NCBI GenBank assembly: GCA_030323885.1
Contig: CM059187.1
Span: 122,851,593-122,915,592, forward strand
Length of the DNA stretch: 64,000 nucleotides
Direction: 5' to 3'
Source of the DNA: Branchipolynoe longqiensis
Lineage: Eukaryota; Annelida; Polychaeta; Phyllodocida; Polynoidae
This document shows positions 52,643 to 62,998 of the stretch, piece by piece; the stretch's first letter is position 1, and the number at the start of each line of letters is the position of its first letter. A model generated the notes under the pieces. It was not told the DNA's origin and did not search any database. It was given only the letters and a program-made list of their open reading frames with translations. Both the position numbers and the translations under genes were made by a program.

Positions 52643-52946
52643 GTTTTAAGCGGCATGGGCAGCTGGAATCGAACTTTCTTGAAGATTTATACTGCCTGTC
52701 ATGGATAAGTCTGAATAGACTTGTTTTCCCCATTAGACAGTTTGTCGACAGAAAGCCCAAGCCTACAGTTTTCCCGACCCAAGGGATTTTTAACCTCCCA
52801 CACCACATAGACATGATATGAGAGCAACTGGCCTTTGATGATGCTGTAGGGTATACACAGCGGTGGAAATCCAAATTGGCAGAGGTGGGGAATCGAAGCC
52901 CTGATCTTCAGACACTCTAACCACTCCGCCACAGAGAACACCACTG
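52643..52946 (-). mobile_element. SINE-B, near full length
   Basis: Antisense tRNA-like boxes near 52888-52930. It provides the uninterrupted junction 'cacatagacatgatatgaga', which confirms the insertion site at 23966/24670. Confidence 0.9.
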
Positions 52947-53333
52947 CACTACAGTAGGTCAAGGCCGGCTCACTCCACTTTGGGTCGTATTGCTGACCCA
53001 CCTGTCGCGGCCCATTTCGCAAGGCGATGTTTGATAGGTTTTATGCTGGCCAGAATTGTAAAGATTCGAGACCACCACTTCTCAGACAGTCAAAGGTCTA
53101 TTAAATCAGACCATGTCTGGCTGATGCAGTGTTCTCGAGTAAGACTAACAGACAGCATTCTTTTTTCTTTAAACAAAAATTTTAAAAATGTTTTAAAATC
53201 CCTGAATACCACAAGGTGTGGGTGAGGATTAAACCTGTATAGCCCGATGAAAGCATCGCATTTTCAAAATCAGAACACTGACCTATATTTGATCCTACAT
53301 CTCCACCTTTAGTACCCATGCACTCATTAATGT

Positions 53334-53677
53334 AATTAAAGCTGCATAGTCCGATGAAAATATCCAATTTTCAAACCCAAAACAATTATCTAGATTTGAT
53401 TCTACATATCTAACGTAGATACTGGCACGCTTATTAAACATTTGACATCACACTGAAGGGAATACAGATGCAATTTACGAGAACCTGTTACTGCAGATGT
53501 CTATGGTGTCAGAGTTTTGGTGTGCTTGCCAAAATTGTACTTCAAATATCTCCAAAATTAACCACCTAAGATAAAAGTTACTTCAAACTAAAGTAAGGTA
53601 GTCTATAGCGATCAATCTAATGTATTTATCTCAGAAAATGACAGAAACTATAAACCATTGTCTATGCAACTTTAAGG
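53334..53677 (-). mobile_element. inner TTAA-MITE
   Basis: Full length: ATTAAAGCTGCATAGTCCGA at the left, 'attgtctatgcaactttaag' at the right. Confidence 0.85.
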
Positions 53678-53858
53678 TGACACTAAATGACTTAAATAGA
53701 AGCGGTTACTGCTGAAGTATATGGTCTAAGGATTTGTATGTGCATATCAAAATTAATTTGGTCTGTTTTAATTTCTAATATCTCCAAAGGTAGCCATTTA
53801 AAATAGAAGTTATTCAAATTAAAGTAAAGTAGATTATAGCAATCAATCTAATATATTG

Positions 53859-54036
53859 TCATGGGGGTGATGAAAATGGGAAATATTGTGTCTAGAGCAG
53901 GACTCGAACCCACATCTCTTTGCATTCCGGGCCAGTGTGCTAAACATTACACCACCTATGCTCCCTGATATCAACACACTACCCATGCCTACCTGTCTAT
54001 GTGGTTACTTGCCTGAGAGGTCAGTGCAGACTATTA
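53859..54036 (-). mobile_element. SINE-C monomer
   Basis: It carries the best B box of the family on the minus strand (TGGGTTCGAGTCCTGC) and A box TGGTGTAATG. Leader block: 'acctctcaggcaagtaacc'. Confidence 0.85.
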
Positions 54037-54099
54037 CAGTATTTTTCTCACAAATAACAGATAGTCAAAACCATCGTGGTATGCAATGTTAAACGTAGA

Positions 54100-54365
54100 C
54101 ACGGAGACTCCAATGACTTAAAGAATTATACTTGGCGCTTCATAGTCAGGCGCTTGGCATTATTAGGATACCACAAGGACTGGTTGGCTCAGTGTCAGGA
54201 TAATGTTACTGAGTGGGATGTCAGATCATGGTGCTGGTGACCTGGTCTCCCAGTGGGGTAGCACTATAAAATCGCCATGATTGGAAACTCTCACAAGTCG
54301 ATACACATCGTGATATGACCCTAGATGTTGCCAGGATGTAAAACTCCAACAACCAACCAAACTCC
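54100..54365 (+). mobile_element. SINE-A lacking its head
   Basis: It begins at 'ctccaatgacttaaagaatt' and is complete to the tail 'gatgtaaaactccaacaacc'. Confidence 0.85.
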
Positions 54366-54455
54366 AACAACCGTCTCCAAAATTAGTCAGTTCTCATAAA
54401 ACTTACTCTGAACCAAAGTAAAATAGGCTATAATTGTCAATCTGGTGTATTTATT
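54366..54455 (-). mobile_element. TTAA-MITE fragment
   Basis: It contains 'tctccaaaattagtcagtt' and 'ttactctgaaccaaagtaaa', the family's central region. It ends in 'gtgtatttatttca' at the next retroposon. Confidence 0.65.
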
Positions 54456-54978
54456 TCATGGAAGCTGCCTGCAGAAATGTTGAAGTGCTGCTGCCTTTTG
54501 CAAGTTACCAGCGGCACTCTCTCGGGGAGCAAATAGAGGTTTCACACTGGCAAGAACATGTCCAGACAGGCACAGAACTATTTGTCCCTGCATGCCTTCA
54601 TGATGCCACATCTGTGTTCAATCATGAGGCTAACCTGGAAGGACAACGTGACAAATAAGGAAATACTCAAATGGACGGGGCTGCCCTCTATGGAAGATTT
54701 TCTGATCAAAATAATCTCCGGTGGACTGGACACCTCATGAGGATGTCATCAGACAGGCTACCAAAGCAGATCCTCTATTCTCAACTGTCTTCTGGTTACA
54801 GAAAGAGAAGGCGCCCTCGTCTCCGGTTCAAGGATACCATCAAGAGAAACCTGAAGCTAAGAGACATTAAGACCGACACCTGGACATCACTCTCACAGCA
54901 GAGAGCTAAATGGAGAGTGGCAGTCAAGTAATGAAAGAAGTCTTTGTCGCATCGTGACCGACAGCATGATGATGATGA
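54456..54978 (+). mobile_element. 5'-inverted copy of an RTE-like LINE
   Basis: At 54456-54590 is the retroposon body in the orientation opposite to its own tail. 54590-54978 is a LINE C-terminal coding region and 3' end with an (ATG)n tail. This inverted-5' arrangement is what twin priming produces during LINE insertion. Confidence 0.7.
54600..54931 (+). pseudogene. C-terminal segment of an RTE-like LINE reverse transcriptase protein
   Basis: The frame ending at 54931 contains RWTGHLMRMSSDRLPKQILY, then the basic block RKRRRPRLRFKDTIKRNLK and W-TSLSQQRAKWR before the stop. This is the zinc-knuckle-free C-terminal region commonly found after the RT domain in RTE-type and related LINEs. The 5' part is in a different frame (LTWKDNVTNKEILKWTGL), so there is at least one frameshift. 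RT catalytic motifs are not included in this truncated copy. Confidence 0.75.
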
Positions 54979-55284
54979 TGGTGTATTTAACTCTAAGGCC
55001 AATCTAATACTGAGCTAACCAGTTCTTGCCCTATCCTATCTAAGTCGGGGGGGGGGGGTAATTTAACCAAAGGACTATTCAACAATAAGACTAAGTATCG
55101 ATTTGGTAGTCAACCCACTAGTTGGTGTGGAATTTATTCGATATCCGCTACAATAACCATTTAAAAGAAGAGGAGGCGCGACATTAAAACGTGAGGGAAA
55201 AAAAATAATGGGAAAATTAAATCGTCCATCAGATAGCATGTGTGGCTTGGGGTATGGTGCGGTGGGGGTGGGATGGGGGTGATG
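54979..55284. other. SINE-A scrap and unique sequence
   Basis: A SINE-A fragment (ctgagctaaccagttcttgc) lies at about 55010-55045, followed by a G run at 55049-55058. The remainder is unrecognised. Confidence 0.5.
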
Positions 55285-55638
55285 TGGGAGTGAGAGTGCT
55301 TGACTGCGCATGCTCCAAGTTATACTGGCTGTGAGCTGTGCCAGCTACCTGCTTTACTGTCTGCACTATGCTATGCTGGTCACTTGCCAACAACACTATA
55401 AGCAGCCTTTTACCCACTGTAAGTGCTTTCAAATAGAATATTACATGCATATATGTGTGTGTGTGTGATTGCTATATTAGGGGGGGGGGGAGGGTGCTTG
55501 ACTGCGCATGCTCCAAGTTATACTCGTTGTGAGCAGTGCCAGCTACGTGCTTTACTGTCTGGTCACTTGCCAACACCACTATAAGCAACCCTTTACCCAC
55601 TGCAAGTGCTTTCAAATATAATATTGCATTGCATATAA

Positions 55639-55670
<32 letters not shown>

Positions 55671-55690
55671 GTGTCTGTGTGATTGCTATA
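55285..55690. repeat. direct repeat of ~190 bp, two units
   Basis: The block 'gcttgactgcgcatgctcca' recurs at about 55297 and 55497. Both units continue through 'gtgccagctac' and 'gcaagtgctttcaaata' to 'gtgattgctata'. The second lacks about 20 bp. A partial third unit is at 55845-55890. Confidence 0.85.
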
Positions 55691-55716
55691 ATCTACTTCA
55701 TATATATATATCTATA

Positions 55717-55747
<31 letters not shown>

Positions 55748-56145
55748 GTCTGTGTGATTGCTATAATCTAATAATAAAAAGTGAGATAAGGTGTGAGCTA
55801 TTGGATATTTTTCAGATAAGAATTCTGATATATGATATATTAAAATATATGCGAGTGCTTTCGAATAGAATATCACATGCATGTATCTACATACCTAATT
55901 AATAATAATAATTATTATTATTATTATAGTTATAATAAAAATGAGATTATGAACCAGTGGATATTTTCAGCTGACAATTCTGAAATTGGATATATATACA
56001 TGAATATATATGTATATATAGTTATATATATATAGTTACTTGCTGTCTGGGCTGGGCTGGGGTGTGTACATAGCCATACATATCGTATATATATATATCT
56101 ATGCATATCATTCATATATATATATACTATTATATTTATGTGGAT
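55637..56145. repeat. AT and AAT microsatellite cluster
   Basis: TA runs at 55637-55670, 55700-55748, 55990-56035 and 56080-56130, and a TAATAAT/ATTATT palindromic run at 55900-55928. Confidence 0.88.
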
Positions 56146-56429
56146 ATAAATATCGAAACTATCAACATGTTGTATTATTCGTTCAATATTCATCCCTATA
56201 CAAAACCACTAACGGTGTGCTCCTCCAACACTGGCTCAGTTCCACATGACTGATTTCTCTCCTGTAGCCAACACTACCGCTCAGTTTCAAATGTATGCGT
56301 GCATGTGTATGGACTGCTGAAAATGTGACATGGCCTTTGTGCACTAAGCTGAGTGTTTATTACGTGAGAATCCAAATCAGTAGTTGTGCGTTTGACAGTG
56401 ACGCTGGTCATACATTTGTTTTGTTGGAT

Positions 56430-56735
56430 TGTTGGAGTTTTACATCCTGGCAACGTCTAATATCATATGAGGATGAGTACCGCCGTGTGACCGTGTGCAC
56501 TCATTGTGACTTTTTAGTGCTGCCCCACTGGGAGACCAGGCTGCCAGCACCATGACCCAATAGCCCACTCATTCCCATTATCCTGACACTGAGGTAACCA
56601 GTTATTGCCTTATCCTAGTAATGCGAAGCGCCAAACTAGGTAGCGACAAGTACAAATTTGGTAAGCCATCGATTTGACTCGCCTGTGAATATAACTCTTG
56701 TGACCTTCCGCAGGGGGACCACACGGGATGGCTGA
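56430..56735 (-). mobile_element. SINE-A, head truncated
   Basis: It runs from the tail (ttgttggagttttacatcct) through the body to the start of the head at 'gcagggggaccac'. Confidence 0.82.
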
Positions 56736-56739
56736 ATGA

Positions 56740-57012
56740 TTTGATTGTCCATCTCCCGTTTTGGTAGATCATGGTGTTCGAAACCGCCGGTTTTAACCGT
56801 GGCCGTGTCAAACCAATGACTTAAAAGTTGATACTTAAATCATTGTCAGGATAATGTGACTGCGTGGGATATTCGGTCATGGTGCTGGCGGTCTGATTTC
56901 CCAATGGGACAGCACTATAAAATCGCCACGAGTGTGCACTGTCACAAATCAGTACCCATCCTGATATGACCTTAGATGTTGCAAGGACGTAAAATTCCAA
57001 AAACCAGCCAAC
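56740..57012 (+). mobile_element. SINE-A with internal deletion
   Basis: The head (gatggctgaatgatttgatt, B-box area gtgttcgaaaccg) is followed by the body with ~60 bp missing after 'gttgatactt'. A second head fragment in the opposite orientation follows at 57013-57065. Confidence 0.8.
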
Positions 57013-57246
57013 CAACCTTCCACAGTGGAAGCGTGCGCTCTAGCGATTCGACAACAGAGCCCGGTAGGTGGGTGGTGGGTGATGGGTGGCGGTGAGTGGT
57101 GGGTGGTGGCCAGGAGCGGTAGGAGTATATAGGTCAAGTGAGTCACCTCTATGTGGTGGAGAGGTGGTGTACTGGCTGCTGGCGACCGGGACCTTCAAGG
57201 AGCAGGAGGCCTGGGGCCAAGGGGCCGTCAGTTTACTGTCCCATCA

Positions 57247-57585
57247 ATTGGTTGGTTGTCGGAGTTTTACGTCCTGACAACATCTAAGGTAATATCAGGA
57301 TGGGTACCGACTTGTGACAGTAAGCACTCATGTGGATTTTATAGTGCTGCCCCACTGGGAAATCAGGCTGCTGGCACCATGATCCGATATCCCACTCAGT
57401 CGTATTATCCTGACACTGAGCTAACCAGTCCTTGCCCTATCCTATTCATGCCGAGTGCCTGGCTAGGAAGCGACAAGTATCAATTTTATATGTCATTGGT
57501 TTGACTAGACCAGGAACTAAACTGCCGATCTCCCGCATGTGAGGACCGTGCTCTACCCATTCGTTCAGCATGCCCAGTATCGTCC
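57247..57585 (-). mobile_element. SINE-A, near full length
   Basis: Complete from 'ggttggttgtcggagtttta' to the head (ccgcatgtgaggaccgtgct). Confidence 0.9.
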
Positions 57586-57629
57586 CATGATGCGCCGTCA
57601 TATTCTCCGTGCTGACACTTTATTTTCTT

Positions 57630-57972
57630 AAAGTTGCATAGTCCGATGGTTTTGAATTTCTGTCATTTCCGGTGATAAATATATTAAGCTGATCATTATT
57701 ATCAACTTTTCTTAGTTTGAAGTCACTCTTATTTTAAATGAGATATTTCAAGTGCAAACATGCCAAATTAATTTTGGCAAGCACGCCAAAACTCTGACAC
57801 CATGCACTAATGCAGGAACATGTTATATTAAATTGACTCAGTATCCCCTTCTAATTGGCAACAAATGCTTAATAAGTGCATCAGTATCTAAGTTAGATAT
57901 ATTGAATCAAATCTGGATAATTGTTTTGGGTTTTTGAATTCGATGTTTTCATTGGACTATGCAGCTTTAAAT
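57630..57972 (+). mobile_element. TTAA-MITE, full length
   Basis: TTAAAGTTGCATAGTCCGATG on the left and 'ttggactatgcagctttaaa' on the right. Confidence 0.92.
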
Positions 57973-58145
57973 AATCTCATAAAAAAACAACCTTTTTCAT
58001 TTTTATGACCATTCTTATATTTGTGCATTGCTTGTTTTGGGGGAGTTTTCAGTTGGGTTGGCGCGCTGAAGGCTGCAAATCTGCAGCACTGTATGTGCAC
58101 CGCTGAAAAGCTGTCACATGTGGTCGGGAGTTGTCTTCCGATGGG

Positions 58146-58455
58146 TGGTGTTCTCTGTGGCGGAGTCGTTAGCGTGTCAGACTTTTTTTCTAGGTCAGAT
58201 GCCTAATCTGAAGGTCAGTGGTTTGATTCCCTGTGCCCCCACCTCTGCCAATTTGGATTTCCACCGCTGTGTATAACTTACACAGTTACAGTGTCATCAA
58301 AGGCCAGTTGCTCTCATACGATGTCTATGTGGTGTGGGAGGTTAAAAATCCCTTGGGTTGGTAAAAGTGTAGGCTCGGGCTTTCTATCGACAAACTGTCT
58401 AATGGTGAAAACAAGTCTATTCAGACTTATCCATGATAGGCAGTATAAACCTTCA
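58146..58455 (+). mobile_element. SINE-B, full length with longest 3' tail
   Basis: Boxes as in 27061. The 3' part continues 'caaactgtctaatggtgaaa' and 'gacttatccatgataggcag', as in the 23822 and 52643 copies. Confidence 0.9.
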
Positions 58456-58459
58456 AGAG

Positions 58460-58865
58460 CATTCTTAGGCCAACCACCCCCACCCCCATCACCACCCTCC
58501 CACACCCACACCCACCACACGTCATTCTCTATGTGCATATGTTCAGAGGGAACTTCAGTCGAGGATTAATCATGTTGCGACTTGGAATGGGAAAACAATC
58601 AAGCGACAGATGGACTTGACAAATCTTTGATCTGTTTTAGTATAATTTCCAGGAGAGTTCAGGCATATATGTTCCACCATCTATGCATGAATGTTTGAGC
58701 AATGGACGGCAGTAATTATTATGAATTGAATCGCGTCGCACGCAAATACATGAACTAAGTGTTTGTGTGTGTGTGTTTGGATCGAAGACATGTGTTTGTC
58801 CACAGACCACATCTCTTATGGGGATGTGCCTCAGTTCTTTGATCTCACATTGGATTATCATAACG
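58460..58865. other. no recognised feature
   Basis: A CACCCC-rich start (58470-58520) and a TG run at 58766-58776. Otherwise unique. Confidence 0.4.
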
Positions 58866-59218
58866 GCTGGTTGGATGGTTGTTGGAGGTTTACATCCTGG
58901 CAACATATAAGGTCATATCAATATGGGTACTGACTTGTGACAGTGCGCACTCATGGCAAATTTATAGTGCAGCCCCACTGGGAGACCATCCCACCAGTAC
59001 CATGCCATGATATCCCACTCCGTCACATTATCCTGACACCGAACCAACCAGTCCTTGCCTTATTCTAATAAAGCCAAGCACCTGGCTACGAAGTGACAAT
59101 CATCAATTTTTACGTCATGAGTTTGACTCGACCAGGATGCACAAACATGGGTTCAGATCCCACAACCTACCAACACGGGAGACGGATGCTCAACTCATTC
59201 GGCCATCCCATCTGGTCT
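58866..59218 (-). mobile_element. SINE-A, full length
   Basis: It runs from the tail (ggttgttggaggtttacatc) to a head with an extra ~20 bp between body and B-box area. Confidence 0.85.
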
Positions 59219-59650
59219 TCATCAGAACGGCGAGAGTTAGCATGGAAATGTCACTATAATTATGAAGGTTTTCCTGATGTAATTGAGAGAAATCCAACGC
59301 AGCCTTGAATCGAAAATAAACCACCAACATTTATTCGAGCCAAAATATCCTCATTAATCTGTGCTCAATATATATGTGGTGATTTAGACTACAGGGACAA
59401 TGCATAGATGAGTACTGCATTTAATTGCGATGATTGCGTCATACATTGCATCTAGATGGAGATGGATGTGAGCTGGTCTGTAATGCACCGAGCTAATGAA
59501 GTCCTAAATGCAGGTGGTGGCGTCATTTCAAACTGGACTGACTGCCCAATTCCCGCACTGACTCTAAAAGTGAATGCATGTCAATCCCTTGGGTATAAAT
59601 GAACATTCACAAACATGACTTAATAATAATATGCCTATTGCACTGCCAGG
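59219..59650. other. no recognised feature
   Basis: About 430 bp of unique sequence. Confidence 0.45.
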
Positions 59651-60472
59651 TAACCACTAATACCTCCACCACCCACATCCGCACCCACATCTATACCCAC
59701 CTACCATACTCACACCAACTCATACTCACACCAACACCCGCCCACACCACCCACACTCACCAACACCCGCCCACACCACCCACACACACCAACACCCGCC
59801 CACACCATCCACCCACCCACCCACAACAACCCGCAACCATACATACCATCCATACTCACTCCCACCATCCACACGCCTCACACCACCCACACTCTCCCAC
59901 ACCCACCCACACCATCGCACACCCACCCACCCACAACAATGCGCAACCATACATACCATCCATACCCACTCACACCATCCACACCCCTCACACCACCCAC
60001 ACTCGCCCACACCCACCCACACCATCCACACCCACCCACCCACAACAACGCGCAACCATACATACCATCCACACCCACTCACACCATCCACACCCCTCAC
60101 ACCCACCCACACTAGCCCACACCCACCACACCATCACACCACCCACCCACAACAATGCGCAACCATACATACCATCCATACCCACTCACACCATCCACAC
60201 CCCTCACACCACCCACACTCGCCCACACCCACGCACACCATCCACACCCACCCCACCACAAAAGCCCGTAACCATACATACCATCCATACCCACTCCCAC
60301 CATCCACACCCCTCACACCACCCACACACGCCCACACCCACCCACACCATCCACACCCACCCAGCCACAACAACCGCAACCATACATACCATCCATACCC
60401 ACTCACACCATCCACACCCCTCACACCACCCACACGCGCCCCACCCACACGCCCACCCACGCCCACTAACAA
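59651..60472. repeat. CCACACCCA array with ~109-bp higher-order unit
   Basis: CCACC/CACACC short repeats organised in a higher-order unit marked by 'caaccatacataccatcc' at about 59834, 59944, 60053, 60160, 60270 and 60378 (spacing 107-110 bp). The 294-codon open frame through it encodes only Pro/Thr/His repeats and is not credible. Confidence 0.93.
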
Positions 60473-60477
60473 CCAGC

Positions 60478-60702
60478 CAGTAGCGTAGCTACAGGGGGGG
60501 GGGGGGGGCAAGCCAGTAACCAATCCCCTGAGCAGATTCTTCAAAAGTGGCACCTGTTCAACAATTGCTTATAATTTGCTGATTTTGGATTTTAAATACA
60601 AAATATAAATGCATGATGATTTTTTAATTATTTAGGATCCATAAATGCGTCCTTTCTATGTGCAAAACCCATGGCTTTAAAACCTAGCTACGCCCCTACA
60701 CA
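60478..60702. mobile_element. hAT-like MITE
   Basis: The ends CAGTAGCGTAGCTACAGGGG and (inverted) TGTAGGGGCGTAGCTAGG enclose ~225 bp with a long G run at 60496-60510. CAGTRGCGTAGC termini are characteristic of many hAT MITEs in animals. The TSD is unclear. Confidence 0.65.
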
Positions 60703-60712
60703 TATCTCAAGC

Positions 60713-60960
60713 CCAGGCCAGCCCAGCCCAGCCCAGCCCAGCCCAGCCCAGCCCAGCCCAGCCCAGCCCAGACCAGCCCAGCCCAGCCCAGCCCAGCCCA
60801 GCCCAGCCCAGCCCAGCCCAGCCCAGCCCAGCCCACCCCAGCCCAGCCCAGCCCAGCCCAGACCAGCCCAGCCCAGCCCGGCCCGGTCCAGCCCGGCCCG
60901 GCCCGGCCCAGCCCCGGCCCGGCCCGACCCGGCCCAGGCCCGACCCAGACCATACCAGAC
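60713..60960. repeat. (CAGCC)n minisatellite
   Basis: About 45 units of the pentamer CAGCC, decaying to CGGCC and CAGAC at the right. All long ORFs across it are artefacts. Confidence 0.96.
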
Positions 60961-61635
60961 CAGACCAGACCACCAACACATAGGTCTATTCCTGCTCTCC
61001 GGCGCCTTTGACATCCATGACGGGGTCACGTGACGCGAGGTGTAATGATAGGGTGACGTATGTGACGTGGTGGACCTTGGTAGTAGCGTCGTAAATTAAC
61101 TGGTGGACAGAGAAGCTGCAACAGGGACCGGGGTGGGGGAGGGGCACGGGCCGGGGGCTAGGGGGGGGGGGGGGGTTCGGGTGAAGGCCGACTGAGCACA
61201 TCAGTCACACACCATTTAACCAGGTCCATTTTCCGGGTAAAGTCCCCAACGGGAAAAATGTCCCGCCCCGCCTACAAGACACTGGAGTGCCGCCCACCTG
61301 CTACCTGCAGTCAAAGCCCTACCTGTCCACACCCACAAAACACACCTCTGCCCATGCGCAGGCGATAATAAATACATCAGGCTAGTGATTCTATACTCAG
61401 CCACGATCTGCGCAGGTGTACAGCTACTCATGCGCGCGCCACCTAGCGGGTGCGTTTTCTATCAAAGGGCCCATAGGTGAACTGCGTGGAACAGAAAGGG
61501 TTTTTCTCGCTCTGTATAAATATATGGCACGAGAGGCGACAGATGGGATAGCCCAGCCGACACAGTGCCCACCAACCTACCGTGGTTGCAGATTCGAGCC
61601 CCCCCTCTATACTAAATAATATGATCATAACAGGT
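60961..61635. other. no recognised gene; G run
   Basis: GC-rich unique sequence with a long G run at about 61161-61175. Confidence 0.45.
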
Positions 61636-61785
61636 TATATTATACATATGTAATATTTACAATATATATATAATATTTATATAATATATATATAGATAAT
61701 TCATATAATATATATTGTATATGATACACATAGTATACAGATAACATATAGCTATACAGATATATATATATATATATATATATAA
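61636..61785. repeat. AT microsatellite
   Basis: TATA-rich tract ending in a TA run at 61761-61783. Confidence 0.9.
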
Positions 61786-61955
61786 GACTCCCCTACGAAA
61801 TGAAAAGGAGACCAGCAGATTGGAGGCAAGTGACGATTCAAACCACTCGAGCAGTGTCGAAAGCCGCCGGGCCCGCAGCAAGGGCAGCGGATGACGGGAA
61901 TTGGACAATATCAACTCGAGTCGAATCAAATAATAATAATAATAAATAATTCTCC
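61786..61955 (+). mobile_element. retroposon 3' remnant with (AAT)n tail
   Basis: GC-balanced sequence between two AT tracts ending 'gagtcgaatcaaataataat' and further AAT units, suggesting a LINE/SINE 3' end. The family is not identified. Confidence 0.5.
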
Positions 61956-62328
61956 GAGCGTTTATATGTATATAATAGATTATATATAATATATATATAT
62001 ATAGATATATATTGAGTTCCAGTATAGCAAATGAGCAAATATTAAAATGCATTTAAATAGACCAGATGTATATGACAATCCCCAATTGTAACATTCACAT
62101 CCTATTTTGAGCATTGTAAGGGATACATTAGCCACAGTTTAGTATGCAGTGACAATGTCCCAGTATTACACCCGATTGCTTGTCCCCGCTGGCCTCATTG
62201 GTGGCCTGGCTTTGTATGGGGCCCATAACTCATGACGTCACCACCGGATGTAGGGGCGTGTCACCCACGTCAAATCATTCGATTGCTATCAATGTTCGGT
62301 GATATCTTGAATGATTCTATTAGTATTA

Positions 62329-62998
62329 TACCCCTGTCACACTACGACGTAATGAGCCAACGTGAGCCTAACGTGGTGCTATTTCATCATTACGTTGATG
62401 TACGTTGGATTACGTTATGATGACGTCATAATGACGTTAGAGTGACGTCGAGCTACGTCACATTACGTCGTGTTACATCGAATTACGTTGAGGTTTTGGA
62501 CATGTTCAAAAGTTTCGACGTAGGTCGAACGTAAGGGTTTATGTTTGCCGTACGTTCTGTTCACGTTCAGCGAACGTCAATGACGTTAAACGGACGTTAT
62601 TCCAACGCTCCTCACTACGTTCAACTACGTTGACCCCCATTAAACCGGGTGCAAATGCCCACTGGGCGTAATGGGAACGTCAGGACAACGTCAGGAGAAC
62701 GTCAGGAGAACGTCAGGAGAACGTGCATTCAACGTACGTTCAACGTATCATGACGTAGCGAACGTCATGTAACGTTCTTCTGACGATTGAATAACGTTCA
62801 TAACGTTCCGTCAGCGTCATTACGTTGACCTCTCTCGTCGAACGACGGTATCACTACGCTTTACCGACGTTGCTCTCTCGTCCACTACGCTGCATCCACG
62901 TTCAACTTGTGCCCAAATTTGCATACTACGCTGAGAAGTTCAACGTTCTTCACGTTCTCCCTACGTTGACGTCGTTACGTCGTAGTGGGACAGCCCCG
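62329..62998. mobile_element. ACGT-rich TIR element, copy 2
   Basis: TACCCCTGTCACACTACGAC on the left; the right end (CGTAGTGGGACAGCCCCG) is slightly damaged. The first ~190 bp is nearly identical to 12981-13170, including TGACGTCA at 62421-62428. The interior differs and holds an 11-bp array of GAACGTCAGGA at about 62677-62722. ACGT cores are again very dense. Confidence 0.85.

Larger units (their letters stand above)
53227..54092 (-). mobile_element. TTAA-MITE containing another TTAA-MITE and a SINE-C
   Basis: The outer copy is in pieces at 53227-53333, about 53685-53858 and 54037-54092. A second TTAA-MITE (53334-53677) and a SINE-C unit (53859-54036) are inserted in it. Confidence 0.75.

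Noticed and set aside
59599..60483. 294-codon open reading frame on the plus strand
   Set aside because: It translates the CCACACCCA minisatellite into Pro/Thr/His repeats. All frames of such arrays stay open, and there is no domain.
60688..61033. Gly/Leu/Trp/Ala and Pro/Ser/Ala/Gln repeat ORFs
   Set aside because: They are translations of the (CAGCC)n array.
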